Positions 43,175 through 51,301 of a DNA stretch of 64,000 nt are shown here, in pieces (position 1 is the first letter of the stretch; the number at the start of each line of letters is the position of its first letter). Position numbers and translations under genes: made by a program. Below the pieces are notes generated by a model that was not told the origin of the DNA, searched no databases, and saw nothing but the letters and a program-made list of their open reading frames with translations. Source of the stretch: DATJIG01 sp050260515 (GTDB taxonomy: Bacteria > Pseudomonadota > Alphaproteobacteria > SMXQ01); contig JBLNCI010000040.1 in the NCBI GenBank assembly GCA_050260515.1, positions 57,135-121,134 on the forward strand. The letters run 5' to 3'.

Positions 43175-44422
43175 TTACAGGCCCATGATCTTGCGATAGC
43201 CGCTGTAGAAGCCGCGGATCATCGACTCGGTCACCATGTGGTCGGTGTCCTCGAAGTCGCGTCCGCCCATCTCCACGACGGCTTTTGCCTCGGGGTAGTT
43301 GGCGACGCCGAACTGCGTCGCCTCCATGACCTCGCTGTCGTCGGCGGAGACGAAGCCGGCCGGACCCATCAGGTTGGCCTGGCGCAGGCGCTTCATGGTC
43401 ATCTCCTCCGACTCGTCGGCGTAGCCGAAGAACGTCCAGTGGAGCTCGAACTCCTGCGGACTCACGGTCTGGATCTGGCGCATCGCGAGCGTGTTCGACT
43501 GCTGCTGGATGATCAGGTTCGGCCAGATCGTCTGCATGACGACGGTGGCGTCGCCCGGGAACTCCTTCTCGGGCTGCAGCATGTTGGGGTTGGCGAGCTT
43601 GAGATGCGCGATGTTCTGGCGGATGTCCTCGGTGCCCTCGTCGTGCTTCTGCTCGCCGCGCTGCGAGATCTGCACACCGTGCAGCCCGGTGCCATCGAGC
43701 TGCACCTTCGACGGGTTGTCGGCGCGGAACAGGCTGAACGAGACCAGGAACACGTGCATCAGCGACGCGTGGTACGGGTCCTTGATGTTCTCGAACATCA
43801 GCTTCCAGTTCGAGCGCAGGCGCTGACGCTCGTAGCCGAGGACCTTCAGCGGACGGCCGTTGAACACCCGGTTCACCCAGTGGAGCATCTTCGGCCCGAG
43901 GTACTCCTCGAACGACGGCATGCCGTGATCGAACGAGGCGAAGATCGTGCCGTTGTAGGTCGCGACCTTCAGCTCCTGCAGCCGATGCTCCTTCATGTCG
44001 AAGTCCTTCGGCATGCCGCCGTGCTTCTTGAGCCCGCGGCGGAACGGGATGGCGATGGTCTCGCCCTTCAGGTTGTAGGTCCACTGGTGGTACGGGCAGA
44101 TGAACTCGGTCTTGCCCTTGCCGTGGGTCTCGTAACAGAACTGCACGCCGCGGTGGGCGCAGCGGTTCGCGAACACGCGCACCTGGCCGGTCTCGTCGCG
44201 GGTGTAGATGACCGGCTTGGAGCCGATCTTGGTGGCGCGGAAATCGCCGGTGTTCGGGATCTCGCACTCGAAGCCGATGAAGCTGTAGGCGGAGCCGCCG
44301 AACACGACCTCCTGCTCGCGCGCGTAGATCTCGGGCGCGGAGTACACCCAGTAGGGGACGCGGGTGTATCCCTCCTCAGGCCAGGTGAAGTTCAGCGGCG
44401 AATTCTTCAGTTGGGTGGCCAT
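43175..44422 (-). CDS. Ring-hydroxylating dioxygenase alpha subunit (TphA2-like)
   Basis: Catalytic oxygenase subunit, 415 residues. Rieske ligands are C88-x-H90 (NRCAHRGVQF) and C109-x2-H112 (ICPYHQW). Mononuclear iron site ENIKDPYHASLMH has H218 and H223 with bridging D215. The N-terminus (RVPYWVYSAPEIYAREQ, GDFRATKIG) and C-terminal GYADESEEMTMKRLRQANLM with GPAGFVSADD closely resemble terephthalate 1,2-dioxygenase large subunits, so a carboxylated aromatic is the best guess. ATG 44422 preferred; 44434 is possible. Electron carriers lie at 34193 and 29861. Confidence 0.93.
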   Translation of the reverse strand: MATQLKNSPLNFTWPEEGYTRVPYWVYSAPEIYAREQEVVFGGSAYSFIGFECEIPNTGDFRATKIGSKPVIYTRDETGQVRVFANRCAHRGVQFCYETHGKGKTEFICPYHQWTYNLKGETIAIPFRRGLKKHGGMPKDFDMKEHRLQELKVATYNGTIFASFDHGMPSFEEYLGPKMLHWVNRVFNGRPLKVLGYERQRLRSNWKLMFENIKDPYHASLMHVFLVSFSLFRADNPSKVQLDGTGLHGVQISQRGEQKHDEGTEDIRQNIAHLKLANPNMLQPEKEFPGDATVVMQTIWPNLIIQQQSNTLAMRQIQTVSPQEFELHWTFFGYADESEEMTMKRLRQANLMGPAGFVSADDSEVMEATQFGVANYPEAKAVVEMGGRDFEDTDHMVTESMIRGFYSGYRKIMGL

Positions 44423-44481
44423 GGCTCTTCCCATGCGAACGAGTGGGCGGTGCAGCTCGGGCCCGTTTCGACCCGGGGCGA

Positions 44482-44519
44482 GTCCGTCTCACATATGGGA
44501 CTCACATATGGGAACGGAC
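44482..44519. promoter_or_regulatory. Tandem 13-bp operator-like repeats upstream of dioxygenase
   Basis: CTCACATATGGGA at 44488-44500 and again at 44501-44513, directly adjacent, flanked by inverted GTCCGT (44482-44487) and ACGGAC (44514-44519). Each repeat contains the near-palindrome TCNCATATGNGA. The site is 60-97 bp upstream of the alpha subunit start. Confidence 0.55.
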
Positions 44520-44652
44520 AGGCACTATGCCGCCGCGAACGGCCGTTTGCTTTGATCTAGGGCATGGCGGTCGCGGCCGGCGAATAAAGGATAGATATCA
44601 AAGTATTTTGCCGGGTTCAAGGGGCCTTCGGTCGCGACCGACCCCGGATGCG

Positions 44653-46599
44653 TCAGGATTTCCGCGCCCCGCGCACCGCCGCCGCGTTCCGCCGCGCGAC
44701 CGAGGCGATGCTGAGCGCCGCGAGCGCGATGCCGACCGGGTTGCTCCACAATGTCGGGGCGACGAAGAACAGCCCCGACGCGGCAAGGAGCAGCCGTTCC
44801 CACCACAGGACGCCGAGCCGCGGGTGGCCCTCGCACGCGGCGGCGAGCAGCACGAAGCCGATTGCGGCGGTGACGAAGTCGAGCGCGATCCGCCACGGCT
44901 CGCCGATCATCAGAAGCGTGGTCGAGATCGCGAACGCGAACGGCACGACGAAGGCGGCCAGCGCGAGCCGCACCGCCGTCATGCTGATGTGCAGCGGGTT
45001 CGTGCCGTGACCGGCGATGGTCGCCGCGGCGTAGGACGCGGCGTGGGTCGGTGGCGTGATCGCGCTCATCGCCGCGAAGCACAGCAGGAACATGTGCGCG
45101 GCGATGTCGGGAAGTCCGACGTTCTGCAAGATCGGGCTCATCAGCGCCGCGCCGATGATGTAGGCGGCCGGGATCGGCATGCCCATGCCGAGGATGACGG
45201 TCAGCGCGGCGGCTATCGCCAGCGCCCAGAGCATGCTGTCGCCCGTGAAGCCGTACGCGAACGCGGCGAACTTGAGGCCGAAGCCCGTCAGGGTCAGGCC
45301 GGCGACGATGAGCCCGGCGGCGGCACACGCGGCGGTGATCGGCATCATGCGCAGCACGGTGTCGGCGCACGCCCGCAGCAGCGACAGGGCGCCGAACCGG
45401 GTCTCTCGGCGGGCGCTCGCCATCGCGAGTGCCAGTCCGGTTGCCGCGATCGCGACGTAGGAGGCATCGAACCCGAGCACGACACCGACGATGAGCGCGA
45501 CCGTCGGCACCAGGAAGATGCCGCCCTTGCGCAGGTTGGGGCCGAGCTTCGGGATCTCGTCCTCGCGCAGGCGCGGGACGCCGCGGTTCACCGAGTGGAA
45601 GTGCACCTGCGAGTACACGGCGATGTAGTAGAGGATCGCCGGAAGCACGGCGGCGAGCGCTACCTCGCGGTAGGGGATGTCGGCGTACTCGGCCATGATG
45701 AAGGCGGCGGAGCCCATCACCGGCGGCATGATCGCGCCGCCGGCGGAGGCGGTGAGCTCGATGGCGGCGGCGAGGTTCGCGCCGTAGCCGTGGCGCCGCA
45801 TCGCCGGTATCGAGATCGCGCCCGTCGTGACCACGTCGAGCGTCGTCGAGCCCGAGATCGCCCCGTAGAGCCCCGAGGAGATCACCGCGATCTTCGCGGG
45901 CGCGCCGCGGCGGCGGCCGGCGATCAGCGCCGCGAGATCGACGAAGAACGCTCCGCTCCGGGCGAAGCGCATGATCTCGGCGAACAGCACGAACAGGAAC
46001 GCGTACTTCGCCGCGGTCTGCAGCGGTAGTCCCAGCAACCCCTCGTCGGTGAGCGCCTCGCCGTCGATGAAGTTGCGGAACACGATCCGCGGGTGACCGA
46101 GGATTCCGCCGATGTGATGGCCGAGAAGGACGTAGACGATCACGACGACGGTTAGCAGCGCGAAGGCGAGCCCGACGGCGCGTCGGGTCATCTCGATGGT
46201 CAGCAACACCAGCGCCGAGCCGGCGAGGATGTCCCATGGCGACATCAGGTCGAGGAAGGGAATCCGGTCCTCGACGCGCGCGGCGGCGAGCATGAAATAA
46301 GCACCGATGACGACGGCGGCGACGGCGAGGGCGCAGTCGTACCACGGTACCCGTCGCGGGTCGGCGCGGGATGACGGCGCGATCATCAGGAAGGAGAGCG
46401 CGAGCGACCCGGTGAGGAAGCTGGTCGCGACGCGCCACAGGCTCACGGTGGGCAGCAGCGCCGCGGCGATGACGTAGACGGTGAGGGCGGCCGAGCCGAG
46501 CGCGAAGGTCCACGCCGGCCAGCCTTCGGGCGCGCGGCGCGCAGCCATCGAGAACCACGTCTCGACACGGAACAGCCGGGCGGGGAATGCGATCGGCAT
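44653..46599 (-). CDS. TRAP transporter fused permease (4TM+12TM)
   Basis: Large inner-membrane protein of 648 residues with roughly 16-18 hydrophobic helices. SGLYGAISGSTTLDVVTTG and ELTASAGGAIMPPVMGSAAF, with GMGMPIPAAYIIGAALMSP further on, are the signature loops of the fused DctQM-type permease (TIGR02123). It takes up an organic acid using an ion gradient together with a separate binding protein. No DctP or TAXI gene is next to it. The protein encoded 16 bp upstream has a binding-protein-like fold but no signal peptide. Likely uptake system for the local pathway. Confidence 0.9.
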   Translation of the reverse strand: MPIAFPARLFRVETWFSMAARRAPEGWPAWTFALGSAALTVYVIAAALLPTVSLWRVATSFLTGSLALSFLMIAPSSRADPRRVPWYDCALAVAAVVIGAYFMLAAARVEDRIPFLDLMSPWDILAGSALVLLTIEMTRRAVGLAFALLTVVVIVYVLLGHHIGGILGHPRIVFRNFIDGEALTDEGLLGLPLQTAAKYAFLFVLFAEIMRFARSGAFFVDLAALIAGRRRGAPAKIAVISSGLYGAISGSTTLDVVTTGAISIPAMRRHGYGANLAAAIELTASAGGAIMPPVMGSAAFIMAEYADIPYREVALAAVLPAILYYIAVYSQVHFHSVNRGVPRLREDEIPKLGPNLRKGGIFLVPTVALIVGVVLGFDASYVAIAATGLALAMASARRETRFGALSLLRACADTVLRMMPITAACAAAGLIVAGLTLTGFGLKFAAFAYGFTGDSMLWALAIAAALTVILGMGMPIPAAYIIGAALMSPILQNVGLPDIAAHMFLLCFAAMSAITPPTHAASYAAATIAGHGTNPLHISMTAVRLALAAFVVPFAFAISTTLLMIGEPWRIALDFVTAAIGFVLLAAACEGHPRLGVLWWERLLLAASGLFFVAPTLWSNPVGIALAALSIASVARRNAAAVRGARKS

Positions 46600-46615
46600 G
46601 TCGCCCGCCCCGCCG

Positions 46616-47608
46616 TCAGATCCGGCTCTGCTCGAGCGTCGAGGCGGCGAACAGGTCGGCGATCGTCAGCGGGCGCGGCGAAAGTCCCTGGCTGTGGTGG
46701 TAGCGGAGGAAGGCCTCGATCGTGACGCGGTTGGCCTGGACGCCGTACGGCCAGAAGTCGCGGCCGAACAGCGCCGCCGCCTCGTTCGCCATCTCCTCGA
46801 CCCACGGCAGCGCGACCGGCGGAATGTTGATGCTGCGCAGCTCGTCGAGGGCCAGGTCCTTCGCCTTGTCGAACGCCTTGTAGATGCTGGCCGGCAGCCA
46901 CGGGTACTGCTGGACCTTCGATTCGCGGACGCCGACCAGGTGCATGATCGGGAAGATGCGCGTCTTCGCGTAGTACGCCTTTTCGGCCGACACGAAGTCC
47001 TCGAACAGCCGGGCGATGTTTGGCGTCCGCTTGAGATAGACGCTCGGCGGCCGCGGCGCGATGACGGCATCGAGCTCGCCCGAGGCGAGCATTTCGGACA
47101 GCGTCCGGTCCGACGGGATCAGTTGCAGCTCGACTCCGGCCGGGAGCTTCAGCGCCACCTTCTCGGTGCGGCCCGCCTGCTCCAGCCCGCCGGTGCGCCA
47201 GCGGATGTCCGAGGGCTTCACGGCGTACTCGTCCTCGAGCACGCCCCGCATCCAGACGACGGCGGTCACCTGATACTCGGGAACGCCGACCAGCTTGCCC
47301 TTGAGGTCCTGCGGCTTCGCGATGCCGCGGTCGGTGCGGACGTAGATGCCGGAATGGCGGAACTTGCGGCCGGGGAAGATCGGGATCGCGACGTACGGGC
47401 ACTCGCCGCGGGCGCGCAGCGCGACGTAGTTGGAGAACGACAGCTCGGCGACGTCGAACTCCTCGTGGTGCAGCGCGCGGTGGAACATCTCCTCGGGCTC
47501 GAGGTCGAAGTACGTCGGATCGCAGCCTTCGATGGTCACGCGGCCGTCGAGCAGCGGGCGGGTGCGGTCGTAGTTCGAGAAGGCGACGGTCAGCGGGACG
47601 CGATGCAC
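46616..47608 (-). CDS. 4,5-dihydroxyphthalate decarboxylase-like protein
   Basis: A 330-residue protein similar in pattern to Pht5/4,5-dihydroxyphthalate decarboxylases, which share the type 2 periplasmic-binding fold. Motifs are LTVAFSNYDRTRPLLDGRV, EEFDVAELSFSNYVALR, IPIFPGRKFRHSGIYVRTD and DLKGKLVGVPEYQVTAVVW. No signal peptide, so cytosolic. It could decarboxylate a dihydroxylated aromatic dicarboxylate or act as a cytosolic ligand binder. Start GTG 47608 with GAGG upstream. It lies in line with ctaA (22 bp) and the TRAP permease (16 bp). Confidence 0.8.
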   Translation of the reverse strand: MHRVPLTVAFSNYDRTRPLLDGRVTIEGCDPTYFDLEPEEMFHRALHHEEFDVAELSFSNYVALRARGECPYVAIPIFPGRKFRHSGIYVRTDRGIAKPQDLKGKLVGVPEYQVTAVVWMRGVLEDEYAVKPSDIRWRTGGLEQAGRTEKVALKLPAGVELQLIPSDRTLSEMLASGELDAVIAPRPPSVYLKRTPNIARLFEDFVSAEKAYYAKTRIFPIMHLVGVRESKVQQYPWLPASIYKAFDKAKDLALDELRSINIPPVALPWVEEMANEAAALFGRDFWPYGVQANRVTIEAFLRYHHSQGLSPRPLTIADLFAASTLEQSRI

Positions 47609-47630
47609 GGGCACCTCGGTCAGGTTGGTG

Positions 47631-48722
47631 TCAGGAGTTGGCGGTGAGGTCGAGCACGATGCGCGTGCGCTCCATTTCGATGCGGTACCACTGGATCGAG
47701 GCGAGCAGGGCGAGCGCTCCGGCCTGGTGCGCGAGGGCGAGCGGAATCGGCACGACGTTGATGAGCGTGAGGATGCCGAGCGTCGGCTGGACGAGCGCCA
47801 TGCCGCCAACGTGGTGCAGCGCGACGCGCGCCTTGCGCGGCAGCGGCCGTCGCATCGCCGTGAGCCACACCGCGATTCCGGCAAGTGCCGTGACCATGCC
47901 GAGCACGCGGTGGTCGAACTGCACCGCGGCGACGTTCTCGAAGAGATTGCGCCACCACGGCTCGAGCATGAGATAGCCGTCCGGCACGAGGCGGCCGTCC
48001 ATCAGCGGGAAGGTGTTGTAGGTGAGGCCCGCCTTGAGGCCGGCGACGAACGAGCCTGCGATCGCCGTCACGTAGGCGAGCACGAGGAGGGCGCCGGCGC
48101 GGCGGCGCATGTCGTGCGCGGCGGCCGCCTCGTCGGGTGTCGGCAGCGGCCGGTGGAGCAGCTTCAGCCCGATCGTCAGCAACGACAGGAAGATCAGCAC
48201 GCCGACCGCGAAGTGGAGCGCGAGCCGGTAGGCGCTGACCTCGGGACGGTCGACCAGCCCGCTCGCGACCATGAGCCAGCCGATGACCGCCTGGACGCCG
48301 CCGAGCGCGAAGACCCCGAGCAGGCGCGTCAGCAGCGCGCGCCCGGTATCGCCGCGGAACGCGCCGCGGACCAGGAACACGAGGAACGGGATCAGGAAGC
48401 CGACGCCGATCAGGCGTCCCCACAGGCGATGGACGAACTCGACCCAGAAGATGCGTTTGAACTCGGGAAGCGCCATCCCGTAGTTCAGCATCTGGTACTC
48501 GGGCGACTGCTGATAGAGGCGGAACGCCTCGTCCCAGGCGCGATCGCTGAGCGGCGGGATCGCCCCGGTGATCGGCTGCCACACGACGATCGACAGGCCG
48601 GATTCGGTCAGCCGCGTGAGCCCGCCGATCAGCACCATGGCCGCCGCCATCGCGGCGAGGGTGAAGATCCAGGCGACGATGACCCGGCGGCGGGGATGGT
48701 CGTAGGCGGCAAGCGGAAGCAT
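47631..48722 (-). CDS. ctaA: Heme A synthase (COX15/CtaA)
   Basis: Integral membrane protein of 363 residues with eight helices. It hydroxylates heme O to heme A for aa3-type cytochrome oxidases. Conserved segments are GGLTRLTESGLSIVVWQPITG, FVHRLWGRLIGVGF with the heme-ligand histidine, ALHFAVGVLIF, GLKAGLTYNTFPLMDG, VQFDHRVLGM and LALAHQAGALALL. ATG 48722 preceded by CGAGG; alternative starts lie at 48767 and 48815. A CATATT-GAAG-AATATG dyad is 43 bp upstream. Confidence 0.94.
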   Translation of the reverse strand: MLPLAAYDHPRRRVIVAWIFTLAAMAAAMVLIGGLTRLTESGLSIVVWQPITGAIPPLSDRAWDEAFRLYQQSPEYQMLNYGMALPEFKRIFWVEFVHRLWGRLIGVGFLIPFLVFLVRGAFRGDTGRALLTRLLGVFALGGVQAVIGWLMVASGLVDRPEVSAYRLALHFAVGVLIFLSLLTIGLKLLHRPLPTPDEAAAAHDMRRRAGALLVLAYVTAIAGSFVAGLKAGLTYNTFPLMDGRLVPDGYLMLEPWWRNLFENVAAVQFDHRVLGMVTALAGIAVWLTAMRRPLPRKARVALHHVGGMALVQPTLGILTLINVVPIPLALAHQAGALALLASIQWYRIEMERTRIVLDLTANS

Positions 48723-48764
48723 GAGGGCCTCGGAGGGACGGGCTACGGCGCGGTGCCGCCGCAA

Positions 48765-48780
48765 CATATTGAAGAATATG
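48765..48780 (-). promoter_or_regulatory. Dyad upstream of ctaA
   Basis: CATATT-GAAG-AATATG, perfect 6-bp arms, 43 bp ahead of the ctaA ATG. Operator candidate; no regulator assigned. Confidence 0.35.
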
Positions 48781-48868
48781 AGGAGTTCGCGTCCGGCGGA
48801 ACAGCCCAGCGACACGCCACATATTCACCTAACTGTGATGTAATTTTTCGAATTTCACACCACGTTAA

Positions 48869-48896
48869 TTGACAAATGAGCGGTCGGCGCTAGGAT
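48869..48896 (+). promoter_or_regulatory. Sigma70-type promoter of the siroheme reductase gene
   Basis: TTGACA (48869-48874), 16-bp spacer, TAGGAT (48891-48896), about 105 bp before the ATG at 49000. An upstream TGTGA (48834) and TCACA (48855) pair with 16-bp spacing may bind an activator. Confidence 0.6.
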
Positions 48897-48999
48897 ACGC
48901 GCCTCTTGGACATTCCGCTCCCCGACCCCGTCGCGGGAGCGTTTTGCGCATTTGCCGCCGCTGCCGTACAAACCCGGCGGCCGTTTTTAGGAGATCGTC

Positions 49000-51168
49000 A
49001 TGTCCCAGTCCACCTCCGCCAACGTGCGCTTCCGTTCGGGGGAGATCGTCGTCGGCACGCAGGCCGCCGAGCCGCTGGCGCGCGTCGAGGACGCGGCGGA
49101 ATTCCGCGCGGCCTATGCGCGGAAGGTGTCCGGCGAGTGGGACAACGCGAAGTGGCAGCCGTTCCGCCTCCGCTTCGGCGTCTACGGCCAGCTCCAGCCC
49201 AACGTCCATATGGTGCGCATGAAGGTCCCGGGCGGCGTGCTGCCGTTCGCGTGGGCGCGCGCCGCCGCCGAGGCCGCCCGCCGCTGGGGCAACGGCAAGG
49301 TGCACGTCACCACGCGCCAGGATCTCCAGACCCACTTCGTGAAGCCGGACGACGCTCCGGACATGCTCGACTTCATCTACGCGCGCGGGCTGACGACCCG
49401 CGAGGCGTGCGGCAACACTCTGCGCAACATGACCTCGTGCCCGCTCGCGGGCGTCTGCCCGAAGGAGCACGTCGACGCGGGCGATCTCGCCGCGCGGCTC
49501 GCGCAGGTGTGGATCCGTCATCCGCTGGTCCAGCACATGCCGCGCAAATTCAAGGTCACGGTGTCGGGCTGCGAGGCCGATTGCGGCGCGAGCGGCATCC
49601 ATGACCTCGGGCTCGTCGCGGTCCGCAAGGACGGCAAGGTCGGCTTCAAGGTCTACGCCGGCGGCGGCACCGGCGGTCAGGCCGTGTCCGCGGTGCTCGT
49701 CAAGGACTTCGCCGAGGAATCGGAGCTGCCGAGCGTCCTCGAGGCGCTGGTGCGGCTGCATCAGAAGTACTCGAACCGCCGCAACCGCAACGCCGCGCGC
49801 ATGAAGTTCGTCCTCAAGCGCTTCGGCGAGGAGAAGTTCAAGGCGCTGTTCGACGAGGAGTACGCGCGGGTGCGCGGTCTGCCGACCCGGCCGTGGGACA
49901 AGCTCGCGTTCCGCAAGGGCGACGAATCGCTGCCGCCGCCGGCCTCGCCCGGCGGCGTGGTGACGCGCGACGACGGCCAGATCGGTGTCGTCGTGAAGGC
50001 CCCGCTCGGCATCTACACTTCGGCCGAGCTCGAGCACATCGTTGCGCTCGCCGAAGAGGCGGGGGCCAAGGAGCTGCGCACCACCCGCGACCAGAACCTG
50101 ATCATCGTCGCGCCGAAGCCCGAGCGCACGGCGGAGGTCGTCGACCGCATCCGCACGATGGGCTTCTACGTCGAGAACAAGGCGGGCGACGTGCCCGACG
50201 TCGTCGCCTGCCCGGGCACGACCACCTGCGGCATCGGCATCACCAACTCCCAGAACTTCGGCAAGGAAGTCCAGGACGCGGTGCGCGAGTTCACGACGAA
50301 GCCGAACCTCACCGTCAAGATCTCCGGGTGCCAGAACGGCTGCGGCCTCCATCATGTCGCCGACTTCGGCTTCCGCGGCATGGGCAAGAAGATCGGCAGC
50401 CGCAACGCGCCGCATTACCAGATCTACATCGGCGGCGACTTCCGCGTCGTCGGCCACATCGGCCTGTCGGGGCCCGTCGTGCCGGCGCGGCTCGCCGAGA
50501 AGGCGCTGCGCCTGATGCTGAAGGGCTACGAGGACGGCCGCGCGAGCGCGACCGAATCGGTGCGCGACTGGGCGTTGCGCGTCGGCAAGGACGGGCTCAA
50601 GGCGCTGGTGAAGCCGATCGAGGCCGAGATCAACCCGGCCGACGAGGGTCTGTTCTTCGACTTCGGCGAGGACTGGGAGTTCTCGCCGCCGGCGGGCCGC
50701 ACCTCGGAATGCGCCGCGGGCTTCGCCGACGACGACCTGCAGAAGGACCTTGCCGACGACGCGCTGGTCGACATGGATCGCGCGATCGCCGTCGCCAACG
50801 TGCCCGTGGCGGTGGTCCGCGCGAACGAGGGGCTGCGCTATGCCGCCCAGCGCCTGCGCATCAAGGCCGGCGACCCGGGCAACGAGAGCGACGCCGAGGA
50901 CATGGTGCTGGGAGCCATTCGCGCCTATTTCGCCCACGAGGCGGACGTGATCGCGGCGCTCGACGGCTTCGTGAAGGCGCGCGACGCGGCGAAGGCGAGC
51001 CATGACGGCCTGTCGGCCGTCGAGGCGCTGCGCGAGGCCTTGGCGCTGTGGCTCGACACCGTGGCCGAGGTCATCGAGAAGCCGGCGATCCAGCCGGCGT
51101 TCGATCCCGCGATGCTCGGCGACGGCGGCGGCTCGGTTGCGGCCATGCTGCGGGGTAGCGGAGCCTGA
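49000..51168 (+). CDS. Nitrite/sulfite reductase with two siroheme-type cysteine sets
   Basis: Siroheme enzyme for six-electron reduction of sulfite or nitrite, 722 residues. Both pseudo-repeats are recognisable: ferredoxin-like NirBD/SirHP domains near 50-120 and 325-400, and metal domains with C147-x5-C153...C191-x3-C195 and C404-x5-C410...C444-x3-C448. Classical assimilatory enzymes keep only the second set. Residues about 545-722 form an extra helical C-terminal domain not belonging to the core. ATG at 49000 with a good promoter. The downstream Nfn-like flavoprotein is the likely electron donor. Sulfite versus nitrite cannot be decided here. Confidence 0.88.
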   Translation: MSQSTSANVRFRSGEIVVGTQAAEPLARVEDAAEFRAAYARKVSGEWDNAKWQPFRLRFGVYGQLQPNVHMVRMKVPGGVLPFAWARAAAEAARRWGNGKVHVTTRQDLQTHFVKPDDAPDMLDFIYARGLTTREACGNTLRNMTSCPLAGVCPKEHVDAGDLAARLAQVWIRHPLVQHMPRKFKVTVSGCEADCGASGIHDLGLVAVRKDGKVGFKVYAGGGTGGQAVSAVLVKDFAEESELPSVLEALVRLHQKYSNRRNRNAARMKFVLKRFGEEKFKALFDEEYARVRGLPTRPWDKLAFRKGDESLPPPASPGGVVTRDDGQIGVVVKAPLGIYTSAELEHIVALAEEAGAKELRTTRDQNLIIVAPKPERTAEVVDRIRTMGFYVENKAGDVPDVVACPGTTTCGIGITNSQNFGKEVQDAVREFTTKPNLTVKISGCQNGCGLHHVADFGFRGMGKKIGSRNAPHYQIYIGGDFRVVGHIGLSGPVVPARLAEKALRLMLKGYEDGRASATESVRDWALRVGKDGLKALVKPIEAEINPADEGLFFDFGEDWEFSPPAGRTSECAAGFADDDLQKDLADDALVDMDRAIAVANVPVAVVRANEGLRYAAQRLRIKAGDPGNESDAEDMVLGAIRAYFAHEADVIAALDGFVKARDAAKASHDGLSAVEALREALALWLDTVAEVIEKPAIQPAFDPAMLGDGGGSVAAMLRGSGA

Positions 51169-51301
51169 CCCGCGGTCCTATCTAACAGTCGCCCGGCGCC
51201 TCGCGCCGGATCGTTCCCACCGCCCGGCCCGAACCAGCGAAGGGCCGGGCGGCGCCTTACCAAGCGCCCGGCGATTTCGGGCGGAGTTTCCGGAGTAGCC
51301 G

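Noticed and set aside
26846..47608. A genomic island or integrated element carrying the catabolic genes
   Set aside because: No integrase, attachment-site duplication, flanking tRNA or base-composition break was found; tRNA-Gln at 20142 is more than 6 kb away with housekeeping-type genes in between.
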